Of a stretch of 64,000 bases of DNA, positions 1 to 9,027 are shown in pieces (positions within the stretch are counted from its first letter, which is position 1; each line of letters starts with the position of its first letter). Under the pieces are notes generated by a model that was not told the DNA's origin, ran no database searches, and saw nothing but the letters and a program-made list of their open reading frames with translations. The translations under genes were made by a program, and so were the position numbers. The stretch is from assembly GCA_965199895.1 (NCBI GenBank), contig CBDATJ010000016.1, forward strand, positions 186,001 to 250,000. The letters run 5' to 3'. Origin of the DNA: Bin55 sp965199895 (GTDB lineage: Bacteria > Pseudomonadota > Gammaproteobacteria > Pseudomonadales > Azotimanducaceae).

Positions 1-3000
1 CCGTCAGCCGTAGGTGCTTCTTCTGCTAATATCGCTTTATCGGGGAGCTCGGCTGCTCCTTCATGGAGTGTTTCAAATTCCCAGACCTTCCCTTCAGCGG
101 ACTGTGCTAACTCTGATGGACTGCCGTCAAACCGCAGTTTACTTTTCGCAATCACGAGCACTCGGTCACACGAGATGGCAACATCTTCCACTACGTGGGT
201 TGAAAACAGCACAATCCTAGTTTCCGCCAGCTTTGATAGTAAGTTACGAAAACGAATCCTCTCTCTTGGGTCTAGCCCAACCGTAGGTTCATCAACAATG
301 ATGATGGGAGGTAATCTCAACAAGGTTCGTGCAACCGCAACTCGCTGCCTCATACCACCCGATAGTGAGCCAATCCTGTCGGTCATCTTGTCGCCAAGTC
401 CAACTTCTTTCAGCAGCACTGACACTCGTTGCTTCTGCTCTTCTGGTGAAATCTCATACAAGGCTGCATAGTAAAGGAGATATTCCTCACAGGAAAGATT
501 GCGAGGTAATCCCGCATCCTGAGGTAAATACCCTACCCATCGGGCCAATATTTGCCTCACACTCCTTAGGTTCACATCCCCCAGTCTGATGTTGCCACGA
601 GTAGAGTCAATGATTCCAGCTAGTTGTCGTAAGAGTGTTGTTTTACCCGCACCGTTGGGTCCGAGTATGCCAACCATTCCACGTTTGACTGAAAAAGTGA
701 CTGAAGAGAGCGCGTGAATCTCATTTGCAGTAATGTCAAACCCACCTAATCGACGACTGAACCGTCGATACCAAGTTCTTGGGTACTTCATGAACCCCCG
801 AGTAACTCTCTCTGAAAGCAGACCACTTTGTTGTCGGACTGCACTCCGACGAATGAGCTGACCCAGTAGCAACAAGATGCTCGCAACAATCGGCCAGAAT
901 AAATTAGCCTTGATTGGTTCATCTAACATATATTTGGGTTGGTAGTAATTGATAAAAACAAACACACCAATGACGATCCATGGGATCAGAACCGCTAGGA
1001 TTCCTTCGATTCCCCCTCGTTTGTGGGTGCCGTCTTCGTTGACATGCCCTCGGAATTTACGGATTTCGATGCAAATGCGAACTAAGAACCCCGCACCAAC
1101 CATCCACAACAGCATCATCCAACCTGCTATTCCGATAAACCAAGCTATGACTCCACAGGCTGCTGCGAGAATGAGAAGAACCAAACTTCGTTCTACCGTT
1201 TCAGTAGGTGAAAACGCCACACCACCGGAAGCCATCACCTTCGCTGCGTAATCTTTCTGTGCTTTCAATACTCGTTTCAAGGTGCCGGGAAGACCATAAA
1301 TCTTCCGTAAAGAGGTCACCTTCAGTTCGGGAGGCCCTTTGGATGTGTCGGGTTCAATACGTTCCCTAGGTCGAAATGCAAAGAGTAGTATTGCAAAGTA
1401 CACAGCTCCGATCAAAACCGTACAAATGATTTGCCACAAAAACGCGTTCAGCCCAGCGTATGTGAATAACACATACATCGTACCTACCACCGCAACCACC
1501 CACACAATCATTAGCCATGGCCCCAACCGTCCAAACGCTTCGTCCACTCGTTTGAGTGACAGGTAGCCAACCGGTGCGACGATCAGAGTCAAGAATGCGC
1601 CAGAGATTAAACCACCCATCACCACAATCGCAAACGGTGGCCAGAGTTCGTTTTCCCGTCCAGTAGTAATGGCTAATGGGAATAACGCTGCTACGGTAGT
1701 AGCCGTTGTCAGTAGAACCGGACGAGTGCGTTCTTTAACGGCGGCATACGCTGCTGCTCCGCGAGAGAACCCAGCTCTAGAAAACTGTTGCATTCGATCC
1801 AAGAGCAGTATGGAAGGATTTACCGTCAGTCCAGCTAGCACGAAAAACCCAGCAATCACCATCGAATCTACCGGGGTTCCAGTGAAAGATAGAGCCCACA
1901 ACGAGCCCACAATAACCAGTGGGATGGATAGGAAAACCAATACGGGTAGGGCGAGTGACTCAAAGGTGAATGCTAAGACCAGGAACAACAAACCGAGTAC
2001 GGGTAGGACTAATCGTTTAGCCCAGTTGACCTGTTGCTCTTGTTGGGGAATATCCACGACATATCCACTAGGTAAAGGAATGGAACGGACATAGTCTTGG
2101 ATTTGGTCTATGATTTCATTGCGTTCACGACCCGACTCGGGTACGTGTCGTTCTAGTTGATATTGAACCGTCATTTCTCTTCTACCGTTCACATGAACAA
2201 TCTGCGTAGGAGGAGGCATTTGAGAGAATTCAGCAATCTCAGTTATGGGCATTACTCCACGGGATGTTTGTACCGTCAATTCCATCAACTCTCTGCGAGA
2301 AACAGATTCATCACGCGCACCTTCGCGCTCTACAACAACGGGTATTTCGCGTTCATTGGGTAATGCAAAGTTAGTGGTTGCGCGCTCGCCGTCTCTACCC
2401 GCAAGATCCAGATACGATACGGCTTCGGCAGAAGTCAACCCGTACGCTTCGAGAGCTTCCCTCTTCGGTGTCACCCAGATTTCGGGTCGTCCAGATTCAA
2501 TGGGTAATCTAGCCTGTCTCACATCCTCAAGGTTTTGCAGCCTGCGGGCGATATCCTCAGCAATGGTCAGCAATTTACTCGACTCTGGCCCAGAAACTTT
2601 GAGCTCTAATCCGTCACCAAAAATCGAACCTTGAAGATCGCTAGTTTGGCCTCCTCCCCAACCTCCTCTATACCCGCTTCTCCAACGGTCAGACATACCA
2701 TATGATTCTGCTGCTTGAGATACAGTCTGTCGAATAGTGGCCACACTAAAGTCTTCAGATCTTTCTTTCCAGTCGACAAATTCAACTTGGAAATTTACGT
2801 TTTCAAGAGATAAGACTGTTTGCACATTGTCGATATCCTCCAACCCCAAGATAATTTCTTCGACACCAGCTGCTTTAGCTGTTACATCCTCTATATTGAG
2901 ATTGAATCTTTGAGCTAGTTGGACATTGACATTAATGCTGTCCACTCTATCTGCATCCGTCTGGGAGGTTCGAAAGCTGATTTGAGAAATAAAGAAATAG

Positions 3001-4658
3001 ATTAGTGTCGCGAAAATCAAGAACAGAGTTCCAACAACCCAAGAGGCCGGTGATCTCATGGCACTGGATGCGAAACCGCCCAGCAGCATCTTGGCTCGGT
3101 CTGGTGGAACGTGTCCACCCTTGGATTCACGCACTATACCACGCTGTTGGATCCGTCTCAACGCGGCAGGTGCAGCTAATCGATGAGCTAGGAGCGGAAC
3201 TAAACCAATCGCAACGACCAAAGAAGCGAATACCGGTACCACAATGGATGCTGCTAACACCGACATCAGTTGCTGTGCGAACGCATCCTCAATACCAACC
3301 ACAAAGATGGGGACAAAAATGATTGCAGTAGTTAAGCTCGAAGCGACAATCGCGCGCAACGTCTTGCGCAACCCGACACGGGCAGCTTCTGAAGACGATA
3401 ATCCCCTTTCAATGCCTCTCAAGATAGCTTCGTAGACGACGACACTGTTGTCCACAAGTAATCCTATCGCCATGGCTAGACCGAACAAAGTCAGGATGTT
3501 GATGGTCTGGCCCATGAGGTAGAGTGAAGCTAACGCAGCAGTCACACTGACTGGCACTGCAATACCCACAACCAGTACCGCCCGTACTTGCCTCAGGAAA
3601 AGAAAGAGCACTACCAGAGCGATCCCTAATCCAATCAAACCTAACCGGTAGAGTCGTTGAATCTGGTGCTCCAAATTTTCGGCGTAATTCTCGCCCAAAC
3701 GAAGTTCGATACCTAGGTTTCGCGCTAGATCTCTTACTTCTTCAATCCGGGCTTCCACAGCATTGCCAACATCAACGAGATTCGAACCTTGCTCTTGAAA
3801 GATCTGAATGCCTACAGCTGGTTTACCGTTGTATCGGAATCTTCTCTCATTGACTCCATATCCCACTTCAATAGTCGCTACATCCTCTATAGTGAGAGGG
3901 AGTCCACGCACAATTTGAGTTCGGTTGATCACACCAATTGAGTCAACTTGACCTTCGACAATAACACTGACCCGACCATCGGACTCTTCTAGACTTCCAG
4001 CGAATTGTGTCCTCCCCAACTGACGATTAATGGCAGTGACGATGTCTCTGGCGGTTACACCGAGTGCAGCTGACATGTCAGGATCTACTGTGATCCATAC
4101 TTGGAGGAGACCACCACCACTAGTTTGTGCTTCCGCAACGCCTGGTACTGAAGCTAATCTAGGAGAAATATGATCTGCGGTAAGGTCATAGAGTTCGTTG
4201 GCATCACGCCCTTCTCCAATCACATGGATCGACATAACCGGTATGGTTTGACCAGAGATCGAAAACCGTGCGACATTCAAGTAGGTTGTCCGTTCTTCTG
4301 CTGTACGTTGGATCGAATTGGCTATCTGAGTGATTTCATATTCGCGTTTTTTGACATCGGTCAGGGGGTGGAATTTCACCATCATGTTTCCACTCGAACC
4401 GTTAATGCTTGCATGGGTCTCTGTGACTCCTCCAAGCGCTGAAACTCGAGATGTCAACGGTATGAGAATTTCCCGTTCCACGACCTCTGGAGTACTACCT
4501 TGACGACTAAAGGAGATATAGACATCTTTACCTTCGAGAGAGGGTAACAACTCGACAGGCATTCGTCCAATACCGACATAACCCAAAAGGAGAATGGATA
4601 AAAATACCATCGAAATCGCGACCGGTCGTATCACGGGTAAGGAAAGCAGGTTGCGCAT
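1..4658 (-). CDS. RND (HAE1/AcrB-type) efflux permease fused to an ABC ATPase domain, C-terminus beyond window
   Basis: One uninterrupted frame runs from an ATG at 4658 off the left edge, giving at least 1552 residues. Residues 1 to about 1035 read as an AcrB/HAE1 permease: an N-terminal membrane helix followed by MPVELLPSLEG, periplasmic porter segments, GLLVDNSVVVYEA in the TM4 position, and a second half ending in membrane helices up to LIVAPVGYL. A further stretch to about residue 1300 holds several hydrophobic segments of unknown class. It is followed in the same frame by an ABC nucleotide-binding domain: Walker A GPNGAGKTT at 1333-1341, signature LSGGMRQR at 1432-1439, Walker B ending in DEPT from 1456, and an H-loop STHVVED. 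I checked reading frame continuity at the junction and at Walker A. RND pumps use the proton gradient, so an ATPase on the same chain is unexpected. Multidrug or metabolite export across the envelope is inferred from the families. Confidence 0.85.
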   Translation of the reverse strand, partial: MRNLLSLPVIRPVAISMVFLSILLLGYVGIGRMPVELLPSLEGKDVYISFSRQGSTPEVVEREILIPLTSRVSALGGVTETHASINGSSGNMMVKFHPLTDVKKREYEITQIANSIQRTAEERTTYLNVARFSISGQTIPVMSIHVIGEGRDANELYDLTADHISPRLASVPGVAEAQTSGGGLLQVWITVDPDMSAALGVTARDIVTAINRQLGRTQFAGSLEESDGRVSVIVEGQVDSIGVINRTQIVRGLPLTIEDVATIEVGYGVNERRFRYNGKPAVGIQIFQEQGSNLVDVGNAVEARIEEVRDLARNLGIELRLGENYAENLEHQIQRLYRLGLIGLGIALVVLFLFLRQVRAVLVVGIAVPVSVTAALASLYLMGQTINILTLFGLAMAIGLLVDNSVVVYEAILRGIERGLSSSEAARVGLRKTLRAIVASSLTTAIIFVPIFVVGIEDAFAQQLMSVLAASIVVPVFASLVVAIGLVPLLAHRLAAPAALRRIQQRGIVRESKGGHVPPDRAKMLLGGFASSAMRSPASWVVGTLFLIFATLIYFFISQISFRTSQTDADRVDSINVNVQLAQRFNLNIEDVTAKAAGVEEIILGLEDIDNVQTVLSLENVNFQVEFVDWKERSEDFSVATIRQTVSQAAESYGMSDRWRSGYRGGWGGGQTSDLQGSIFGDGLELKVSGPESSKLLTIAEDIARRLQNLEDVRQARLPIESGRPEIWVTPKREALEAYGLTSAEAVSYLDLAGRDGERATTNFALPNEREIPVVVEREGARDESVSRRELMELTVQTSRGVMPITEIAEFSQMPPPTQIVHVNGRREMTVQYQLERHVPESGRERNEIIDQIQDYVRSIPLPSGYVVDIPQQEQQVNWAKRLVLPVLGLLFLVLAFTFESLALPVLVFLSIPLVIVGSLWALSFTGTPVDSMVIAGFFVLAGLTVNPSILLLDRMQQFSRAGFSRGAAAYAAVKERTRPVLLTTATTVAALFPLAITTGRENELWPPFAIVVMGGLISGAFLTLIVAPVGYLSLKRVDEAFGRLGPWLMIVWVVAVVGTMYVLFTYAGLNAFLWQIICTVLIGAVYFAILLFAFRPRERIEPDTSKGPPELKVTSLRKIYGLPGTLKRVLKAQKDYAAKVMASGGVAFSPTETVERSLVLLILAAACGVIAWFIGIAGWMMLLWMVGAGFLVRICIEIRKFRGHVNEDGTHKRGGIEGILAVLIPWIVIGVFVFINYYQPKYMLDEPIKANLFWPIVASILLLLGQLIRRSAVRQQSGLLSERVTRGFMKYPRTWYRRFSRRLGGFDITANEIHALSSVTFSVKRGMVGILGPNGAGKTTLLRQLAGIIDSTRGNIRLGDVNLRSVRQILARWVGYLPQDAGLPRNLSCEEYLLYYAALYEISPEEQKQRVSVLLKEVGLGDKMTDRIGSLSGGMRQRVAVARTLLRLPPIIIVDEPTVGLDPRERIRFRNLLSKLAETRIVLFSTHVVEDVAISCDRVLVIAKSKLRFDGSPSELAQSAEGKVWEFETLHEGAAELPDKAILAEEAPTAD

Positions 4659-4881
4659 CCTAAATTGTGAAGATAGGTTAGCGGACTCTGTCAATTTTCA
4701 TACCTCACAATGGACTATTCAGAACGCAAGATTGGGTCAAACCCTGCTGAGTTGTACGATTCTTGTACTTTCCTAAGCAATTTACGAGCCAAACATTGGT
4801 AACAAACAGGATTTTAGGCTAATATTGTGTTTCTAAGGCAGATGATTGCCTCAGATCCTTTACAACCAACAGGAGAACTTT

Positions 4882-5550
4882 GTGGACTTTGACTTTGCAC
4901 TTGTCGACTACTTCGCTCGATTCCTTCACATCGTATTCGGTATCGCTTGGATCGGACTACTTTATTACTTCAACTTTGTCCAAGGTGGATACCTGGCCAA
5001 AGCTTCCCAGGAAGCCAAAGTCAGCGCTTTTACTCAATTGGTTCCATCCGCTCTATGGTGGTTCCGATGGGCTGCGATGTTCACTTTTTTGACTGGTGCT
5101 TATCTGCTTTTCTCGGTCATGCACAACGGCACATTGAAGGAAGATACCATCGTGGCTGCCGTGATGGCTATATTGATGGCTGCTAATGTTTGGTTCATTA
5201 TTTGGCCCAACCAGAAGATCGTCATCAAATCCCATGAAAGCGTGCGCGATGGTGGGGAAGCCGATCCCAACCAGGGATCAGCTGCAACTGCTGCGCTACT
5301 TGCTAGTCGAACAAACACCCTATTCTCAATACCGATGGTAGCAACCATGGTATCGAGTGGGCATTATTCCTTTGGCGATAGCATTACCACGACCTCTTAT
5401 GGACTCTACTGTCTGTTGGTTCTGGTTCTGCTGATCGAACTGAATGCTATTTTTGGAAAAATGAACCCGCTCATAGCTAGTGTTCAAGGAGTGATCACCT
5501 CGGGTGTAGTGTTATCAATAGTCACGCTTGCTGTGCTCAACTTCGCCTAA
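4882..5550 (+). CDS. PuuD-like (urate oxidase N-terminal family) membrane protein
   Basis: An integral membrane protein of 222 residues. The segments FLHIVFGIAWIGLLYYFNF and VPSALWWFRWAAMFTFLTG are typical of the membrane domain of PuuD-type urate hydroxylases (Urate_ox_N family), which in full-length members is followed by a cytochrome c domain. Here the protein stops after the membrane part and shows no CxxCH haem motif, so urate oxidation is doubtful. I chose the GTG at 4882 because AGGAG lies six bases upstream (4871-4875); an ATG at 4846 in the same frame has no such site. It is divergent from the RND-ABC fusion gene, with about 220 bp between them that must hold both promoters. The fold assignment is firm, the function is not. 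Confidence 0.75.
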   Translation: MDFDFALVDYFARFLHIVFGIAWIGLLYYFNFVQGGYLAKASQEAKVSAFTQLVPSALWWFRWAAMFTFLTGAYLLFSVMHNGTLKEDTIVAAVMAILMAANVWFIIWPNQKIVIKSHESVRDGGEADPNQGSAATAALLASRTNTLFSIPMVATMVSSGHYSFGDSITTTSYGLYCLLVLVLLIELNAIFGKMNPLIASVQGVITSGVVLSIVTLAVLNFA

Positions 5551-5645
5551 GTTTCCTCTTACAGACTCCCTGTATAACCTCTCTGCAAGGTAGTCTCAAG
5601 ACTGGCTCGAATAAAATTGCACTATCGCTAAACAGGTGAGTCAAA

Positions 5646-6305
5646 ATGAATGATCTACCCATCGTCACCGATCAAGGTGCCCCCCGGCCCGAACGTGCAA
5701 CTAAGCCCAGTCGAGCAGGTAAGGGTGGTGGTTCCCCAGCAGGAATCATCATGCTATCCATCTTGTCATTGCTAGGTTTTGGAGCACTGGGCTGGTTCAC
5801 CTGGTCCATCAATTCCACCATGAACGTGACCTTGGACAACTTAGGAAATGTGGCAACTCGAATTGAAGCGCTTGAGAGCCGACTGGTGGTTAATGAAGAG
5901 TCCATTTTGGATTCAGACGCGTCTGTAACCGGACAATTAGCATTCTGGGAATCAGAAATTCGTAAGCTCTGGGATATTGCTAATAAGCGCAACAAAGATG
6001 ACATCGCAGACAATACCGCTGCAATCAGCCAGATGTCGAACGACGTGACCGCTCGGATCAACTCCATGAAAGGATCTCTGACAGACATCGAAAATACAGT
6101 CACACAGATTGCTCGACAACAACGGAGTTTAAGCGATGATCTGGGCACAACGGTCCAACAATCCAAAGCGTTGCTTGAACAACTAGAGAGCAAAGTACAG
6201 AGTAATCAAGAGGGAGTCGAAGCATCTGACTCATCACGAAGACAGACCAACCAAAAACTTCTAGACCTTGAACGACGTCTCAGAAACTTGGAACTCGAAA
6301 ACTAG
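5646..6305 (+). CDS. Single-pass membrane protein with long coiled coil, function unknown
   Basis: A 219-residue protein that I do not recognise as a named family. Residues 1-30 are a basic, proline- and glycine-rich cytoplasmic leader. Residues about 33-52 form one membrane helix (IIMLSILSLLGFGALGWF). The remaining 165 residues are predominantly helical with heptad-like spacing and many Asn, Gln, Asp and Ser residues, ending in LLDLERRLRNLELEN. That is the layout of an inner-membrane anchored coiled-coil protein facing the periplasm, if the positive-inside rule holds. A Shine-Dalgarno-like AGGTGAG sits a few bases upstream of the ATG. The next gene on the same strand starts 34 bp downstream, so the two may be co-transcribed. 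Confidence 0.7.
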   Translation: MNDLPIVTDQGAPRPERATKPSRAGKGGGSPAGIIMLSILSLLGFGALGWFTWSINSTMNVTLDNLGNVATRIEALESRLVVNEESILDSDASVTGQLAFWESEIRKLWDIANKRNKDDIADNTAAISQMSNDVTARINSMKGSLTDIENTVTQIARQQRSLSDDLGTTVQQSKALLEQLESKVQSNQEGVEASDSSRRQTNQKLLDLERRLRNLELEN

Positions 6306-6339
6306 ATTCGATCCAGATGGAAAGAGAGAGCTATAGGAA

Positions 6340-6729
6340 ATGAGCGATACCCAAGAGAACATCAACAACGGTCGATTTCACTGGAGAGTGCAATATCGTC
6401 ACTTTGGGTCAGACCAAGGAGTGACCTTTCGTTTACTTGGTCCGATCGACAATGAGTCTTGTGAGTTAGCTCGGTTTGACTGTTTCAAGAATAACCCGCA
6501 CTACCACATTGCCTTCTATGACCACAATACCATCACAGCAATCGAAGACAAAAATCCCTTCGAGTGGTCATTAAAGACGTGCGTCAACGACTTTGCGTCT
6601 CTTGTGAGTCAGTGTGGGGGAGACCAACCTACTGAACAAGAAATGAACAACCACGCACAAGCTCTTCGAACTTTGAGAGCTAGAGGGAATCACATTTCGT
6701 CGTCACACAGTCGTCTGCGTTCAACTTAG
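6340..6729 (+). CDS. Conserved-looking hypothetical protein, 129 residues
   Basis: A small soluble protein of 129 residues with no signal peptide or membrane helix. It opens with an acidic, Asn-rich segment followed by RFHWRVQYRHFGSDQGVTFR and a Cys/His-containing middle (ELARFDCFKNNPHYHIAFYD), suggesting a compact beta-rich fold. I cannot assign a function. The start is supported by TAGGAA just upstream. The last 50 bp overlap convergently with the 3' end of the acyltransferase gene on the other strand. The C-terminal 20 residues are low in complexity (HISSSHSRLRST) and probably disordered. Confidence 0.6.
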   Translation: MSDTQENINNGRFHWRVQYRHFGSDQGVTFRLLGPIDNESCELARFDCFKNNPHYHIAFYDHNTITAIEDKNPFEWSLKTCVNDFASLVSQCGGDQPTEQEMNNHAQALRTLRARGNHISSSHSRLRST

Positions 6730-7600
6730 CTGACCGAGCTGCCGACCATTGGTCGTGAGTGTCTTGAATTAGCTGATCTTGTTTGTTCCACAAGTGGGTA
6801 ATTCTTGTACGCAGTTCAGTCTTCTTGATCCCGGTTAACTCCGCAGGCTCAGCATAGACCCTAACCTTTCGGCATTGACCGCACATTAAGTCGAAAAACC
6901 CTGGCGGTGTGCCGTCGTAAACCACAGTGAGGCTGACGACCTGGTTAATTTTTGGTTCTAACGCATCAAGTGCGTAAATGAGTCCACCGACTTTAGGCCT
7001 CAGTAAGTGTCGATAGCCTGATTGTTGCTGTTGGTGCTTTTCTTTGGTAAATCTTGTTCCTTCCAAAAATACGAGAACGGTTAGAGGTCTTTCAGAGAAT
7101 TGTTCCGCTGCTCGATCCAAGGAAGCTCGATTCTTGTCATAGAACTTAGATTTTTTGCCTCTACCTGATGACTTCCTACGATGAACGTAGGGAAAACGCA
7201 ATACCCACATGACAAACCCTAGTACGGGGAGCCAAATTAATTCACGCTTGGTGAAAAACTTGATCGTCGGAGCGATTCTGTGTAACGCTATTTGGAGAAT
7301 GATGATATCCGCCCAGCTTTGGTGATTGCTCGCTATGAGCCACCAGTGATTTCGGTCATTTAGCTTTTCAGAGTACTCCTTCTCAAGAGTTATCCATCGA
7401 AACCAGTTCATTAACCGAGCGTTTCCTGCCACCCATATTGCCACCATCCCATCCATAGCCCCGCGAATCTGCTTTTGAACACGAGGCAGGAAAAAGAAAG
7501 GTAAAGAGACTAATGCTAACCCTAAGATCATGAAGCAACAGGTGAGTGTGTTGATCACAAACAGCCCAAGACTAATGACTCCTCGCAAAACACCCAGCAT
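6680..7600 (-). CDS. 1-acyl-sn-glycerol-3-phosphate acyltransferase family protein (YihG-like)
   Basis: A 306-residue PlsC-type acyltransferase, which moves acyl groups from acyl carriers onto lysophosphatidate or a related lysophospholipid at the cytoplasmic membrane. The N-terminus carries a hydrophobic anchor (residues about 8-38). The catalytic NHX4D motif is visible as NHQSWAD near residue 91, followed by the acceptor-binding FLEGTRF near 178 and RPKVGGL near 202. Length and the C-terminal extension after the catalytic domain fit the YihG branch better than the shorter PlsC. Its gene lies 29 bp downstream of the dicarboxylate transporter gene on the same strand and may be co-transcribed with it. 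Confidence 0.85.
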   Translation of the reverse strand: MLGVLRGVISLGLFVINTLTCCFMILGLALVSLPFFFLPRVQKQIRGAMDGMVAIWVAGNARLMNWFRWITLEKEYSEKLNDRNHWWLIASNHQSWADIIILQIALHRIAPTIKFFTKRELIWLPVLGFVMWVLRFPYVHRRKSSGRGKKSKFYDKNRASLDRAAEQFSERPLTVLVFLEGTRFTKEKHQQQQSGYRHLLRPKVGGLIYALDALEPKINQVVSLTVVYDGTPPGFFDLMCGQCRKVRVYAEPAELTGIKKTELRTRITHLWNKQDQLIQDTHDQWSAARSAKLNADDCVTTKCDSL

Positions 7601-7629
7601 TACTTTAGAAGTAGAGCGTCGACTTCGAA

Positions 7630-9015
7630 CTAAAGGTTATGAAAGTAGAGATAACAGAGACTGGTGATCACGATAGCACCAATGAGATTGAGCACGAAAC
7701 CCTCCTTAGCCATCTTCTCTATCGGGAATCTCCCCGAGGCGTATACCACCACATTGGGTGGCGTTGCAACGGGCAACATAAACGCACAACTCGCACTCAT
7801 CGCAGCTGGCACCATGAAGACTATCGGGTCAATCGCAAGCCCAATCGCTGCGGCGGCCATGATCGGCATCAGGAGTGTGGTGGTGGCGGTATTACTCGTT
7901 GCTTCTGTGAGGAAGGTAACAGCCATGCAAATAATCAAGATTACCAGGAATATGGGCAATGCTGAAAGTACGTCCATTTGAGAAGCAAATGATGTACTCA
8001 AGCCAGATGCTTCAAATGTTTTTGCGATGGTGAGACCCGCACCAAATAGGATGAGCATCCCCCAGGGAATTTTCGTCGCAGTCTCCCAGTCCAGTAATCG
8101 CCCGTGCTTACCGTCTGGAATGAGGAACAACAGAACCACCCCAAAAAACGCTACCATGTAGTCACTCGTTGTGCCAGGGGGAAAGAGGATCGACCAACCA
8201 CCCAATGGTTCTTTTCTAAAAATCCACAGTAGAGCGGTGAGTGCGAAGATGGACAACACTCGTTTTTCTGCAGTGGTCCATCGACCTATTTCGGGAAGTT
8301 GAACTGAGATCTTGTAGTTGAGATTACGAGTCAGCCAGAGCCAAAGCAAAATCAATAGTACTACTGCTACTGGGACACCCCAAAACATCCACTCCAAGAA
8401 CCCCACTTCCGTTCCGGTTGTTTCTTCATATACGCCTCGAAATACGATATTCGGTGGAGTTCCAATTGGAGTCCCGATCCCACCTACACTTGCTGCATGC
8501 GCAGTTCCTAAAAGTAACGGGGCCACGATTCGTTCATCTTTAATGCGATCAAGGACCGCCAATGCAACAGGTAGTAACATTAATGTGGTAGCGGTATTAC
8601 TAATCCACATTGACAATGCTGCAGCGGCAGCCATGAATCCCAAGACTAGACCACGACCACTGTTTCCGCCGAACGCTCTTAACATGACAAAGGCAACCCG
8701 ACGGTGCGCACCACTCTTCTCCATAGCAGTGGAGAGAATAAACCCACCCAACATCAACAAAATGAGCGGATGACCATATGACCGTTGCACATCCCCAATC
8801 GATATGACATCAAATAACGGAAACACTACCAGCGGTATTAGTGAAACCACAGGAATAGGAATCGGTTCAAGCATCCACCACACAATCACTAAGCTGGTAA
8901 CACTAGCCGTGATAATCTGCTCAGGTGGCAATCCTCCCACCCACATGAAGTACGCAACTAACGCTGCAAGTAGAGGACCGAGGATGAATCCAATAGTCTG
9001 TTTATTTAGGGTCAT
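7630..9015 (-). CDS. DASS/SLC13-family sodium:dicarboxylate symporter
   Basis: A 461-residue polytopic membrane protein of the divalent anion:Na+ symporter family. Both SNT signature motifs are present (WISNTATT in the first half and TSNTATTT in the second), each followed by the matching proline-containing loop (GTPIGTPPN and PVATPPN). These inverted-repeat motifs form the sodium and carboxylate binding sites in VcINDY-type transporters. Import of C4-dicarboxylates or related anions is expected; the exact substrate, or sulfate, cannot be told from sequence. It is divergent from sbcB with only 12 bp between the start codons, so the promoter of each must lie within the other gene. Confidence 0.88.
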   Translation of the reverse strand: MTLNKQTIGFILGPLLAALVAYFMWVGGLPPEQIITASVTSLVIVWWMLEPIPIPVVSLIPLVVFPLFDVISIGDVQRSYGHPLILLMLGGFILSTAMEKSGAHRRVAFVMLRAFGGNSGRGLVLGFMAAAAALSMWISNTATTLMLLPVALAVLDRIKDERIVAPLLLGTAHAASVGGIGTPIGTPPNIVFRGVYEETTGTEVGFLEWMFWGVPVAVVLLILLWLWLTRNLNYKISVQLPEIGRWTTAEKRVLSIFALTALLWIFRKEPLGGWSILFPPGTTSDYMVAFFGVVLLFLIPDGKHGRLLDWETATKIPWGMLILFGAGLTIAKTFEASGLSTSFASQMDVLSALPIFLVILIICMAVTFLTEATSNTATTTLLMPIMAAAAIGLAIDPIVFMVPAAMSASCAFMLPVATPPNVVVYASGRFPIEKMAKEGFVLNLIGAIVITSLCYLYFHNL

Positions 9016-9027
9016 AGAGTAGGTAGC

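Noticed and set aside
949..2634. Several plus-strand frames of 75-141 codons (for example 1669-2094 and 2245-2634)
   Set aside because: They are opposite-strand shadows of the RND-ABC fusion gene and lack motifs and ribosome-binding sites.
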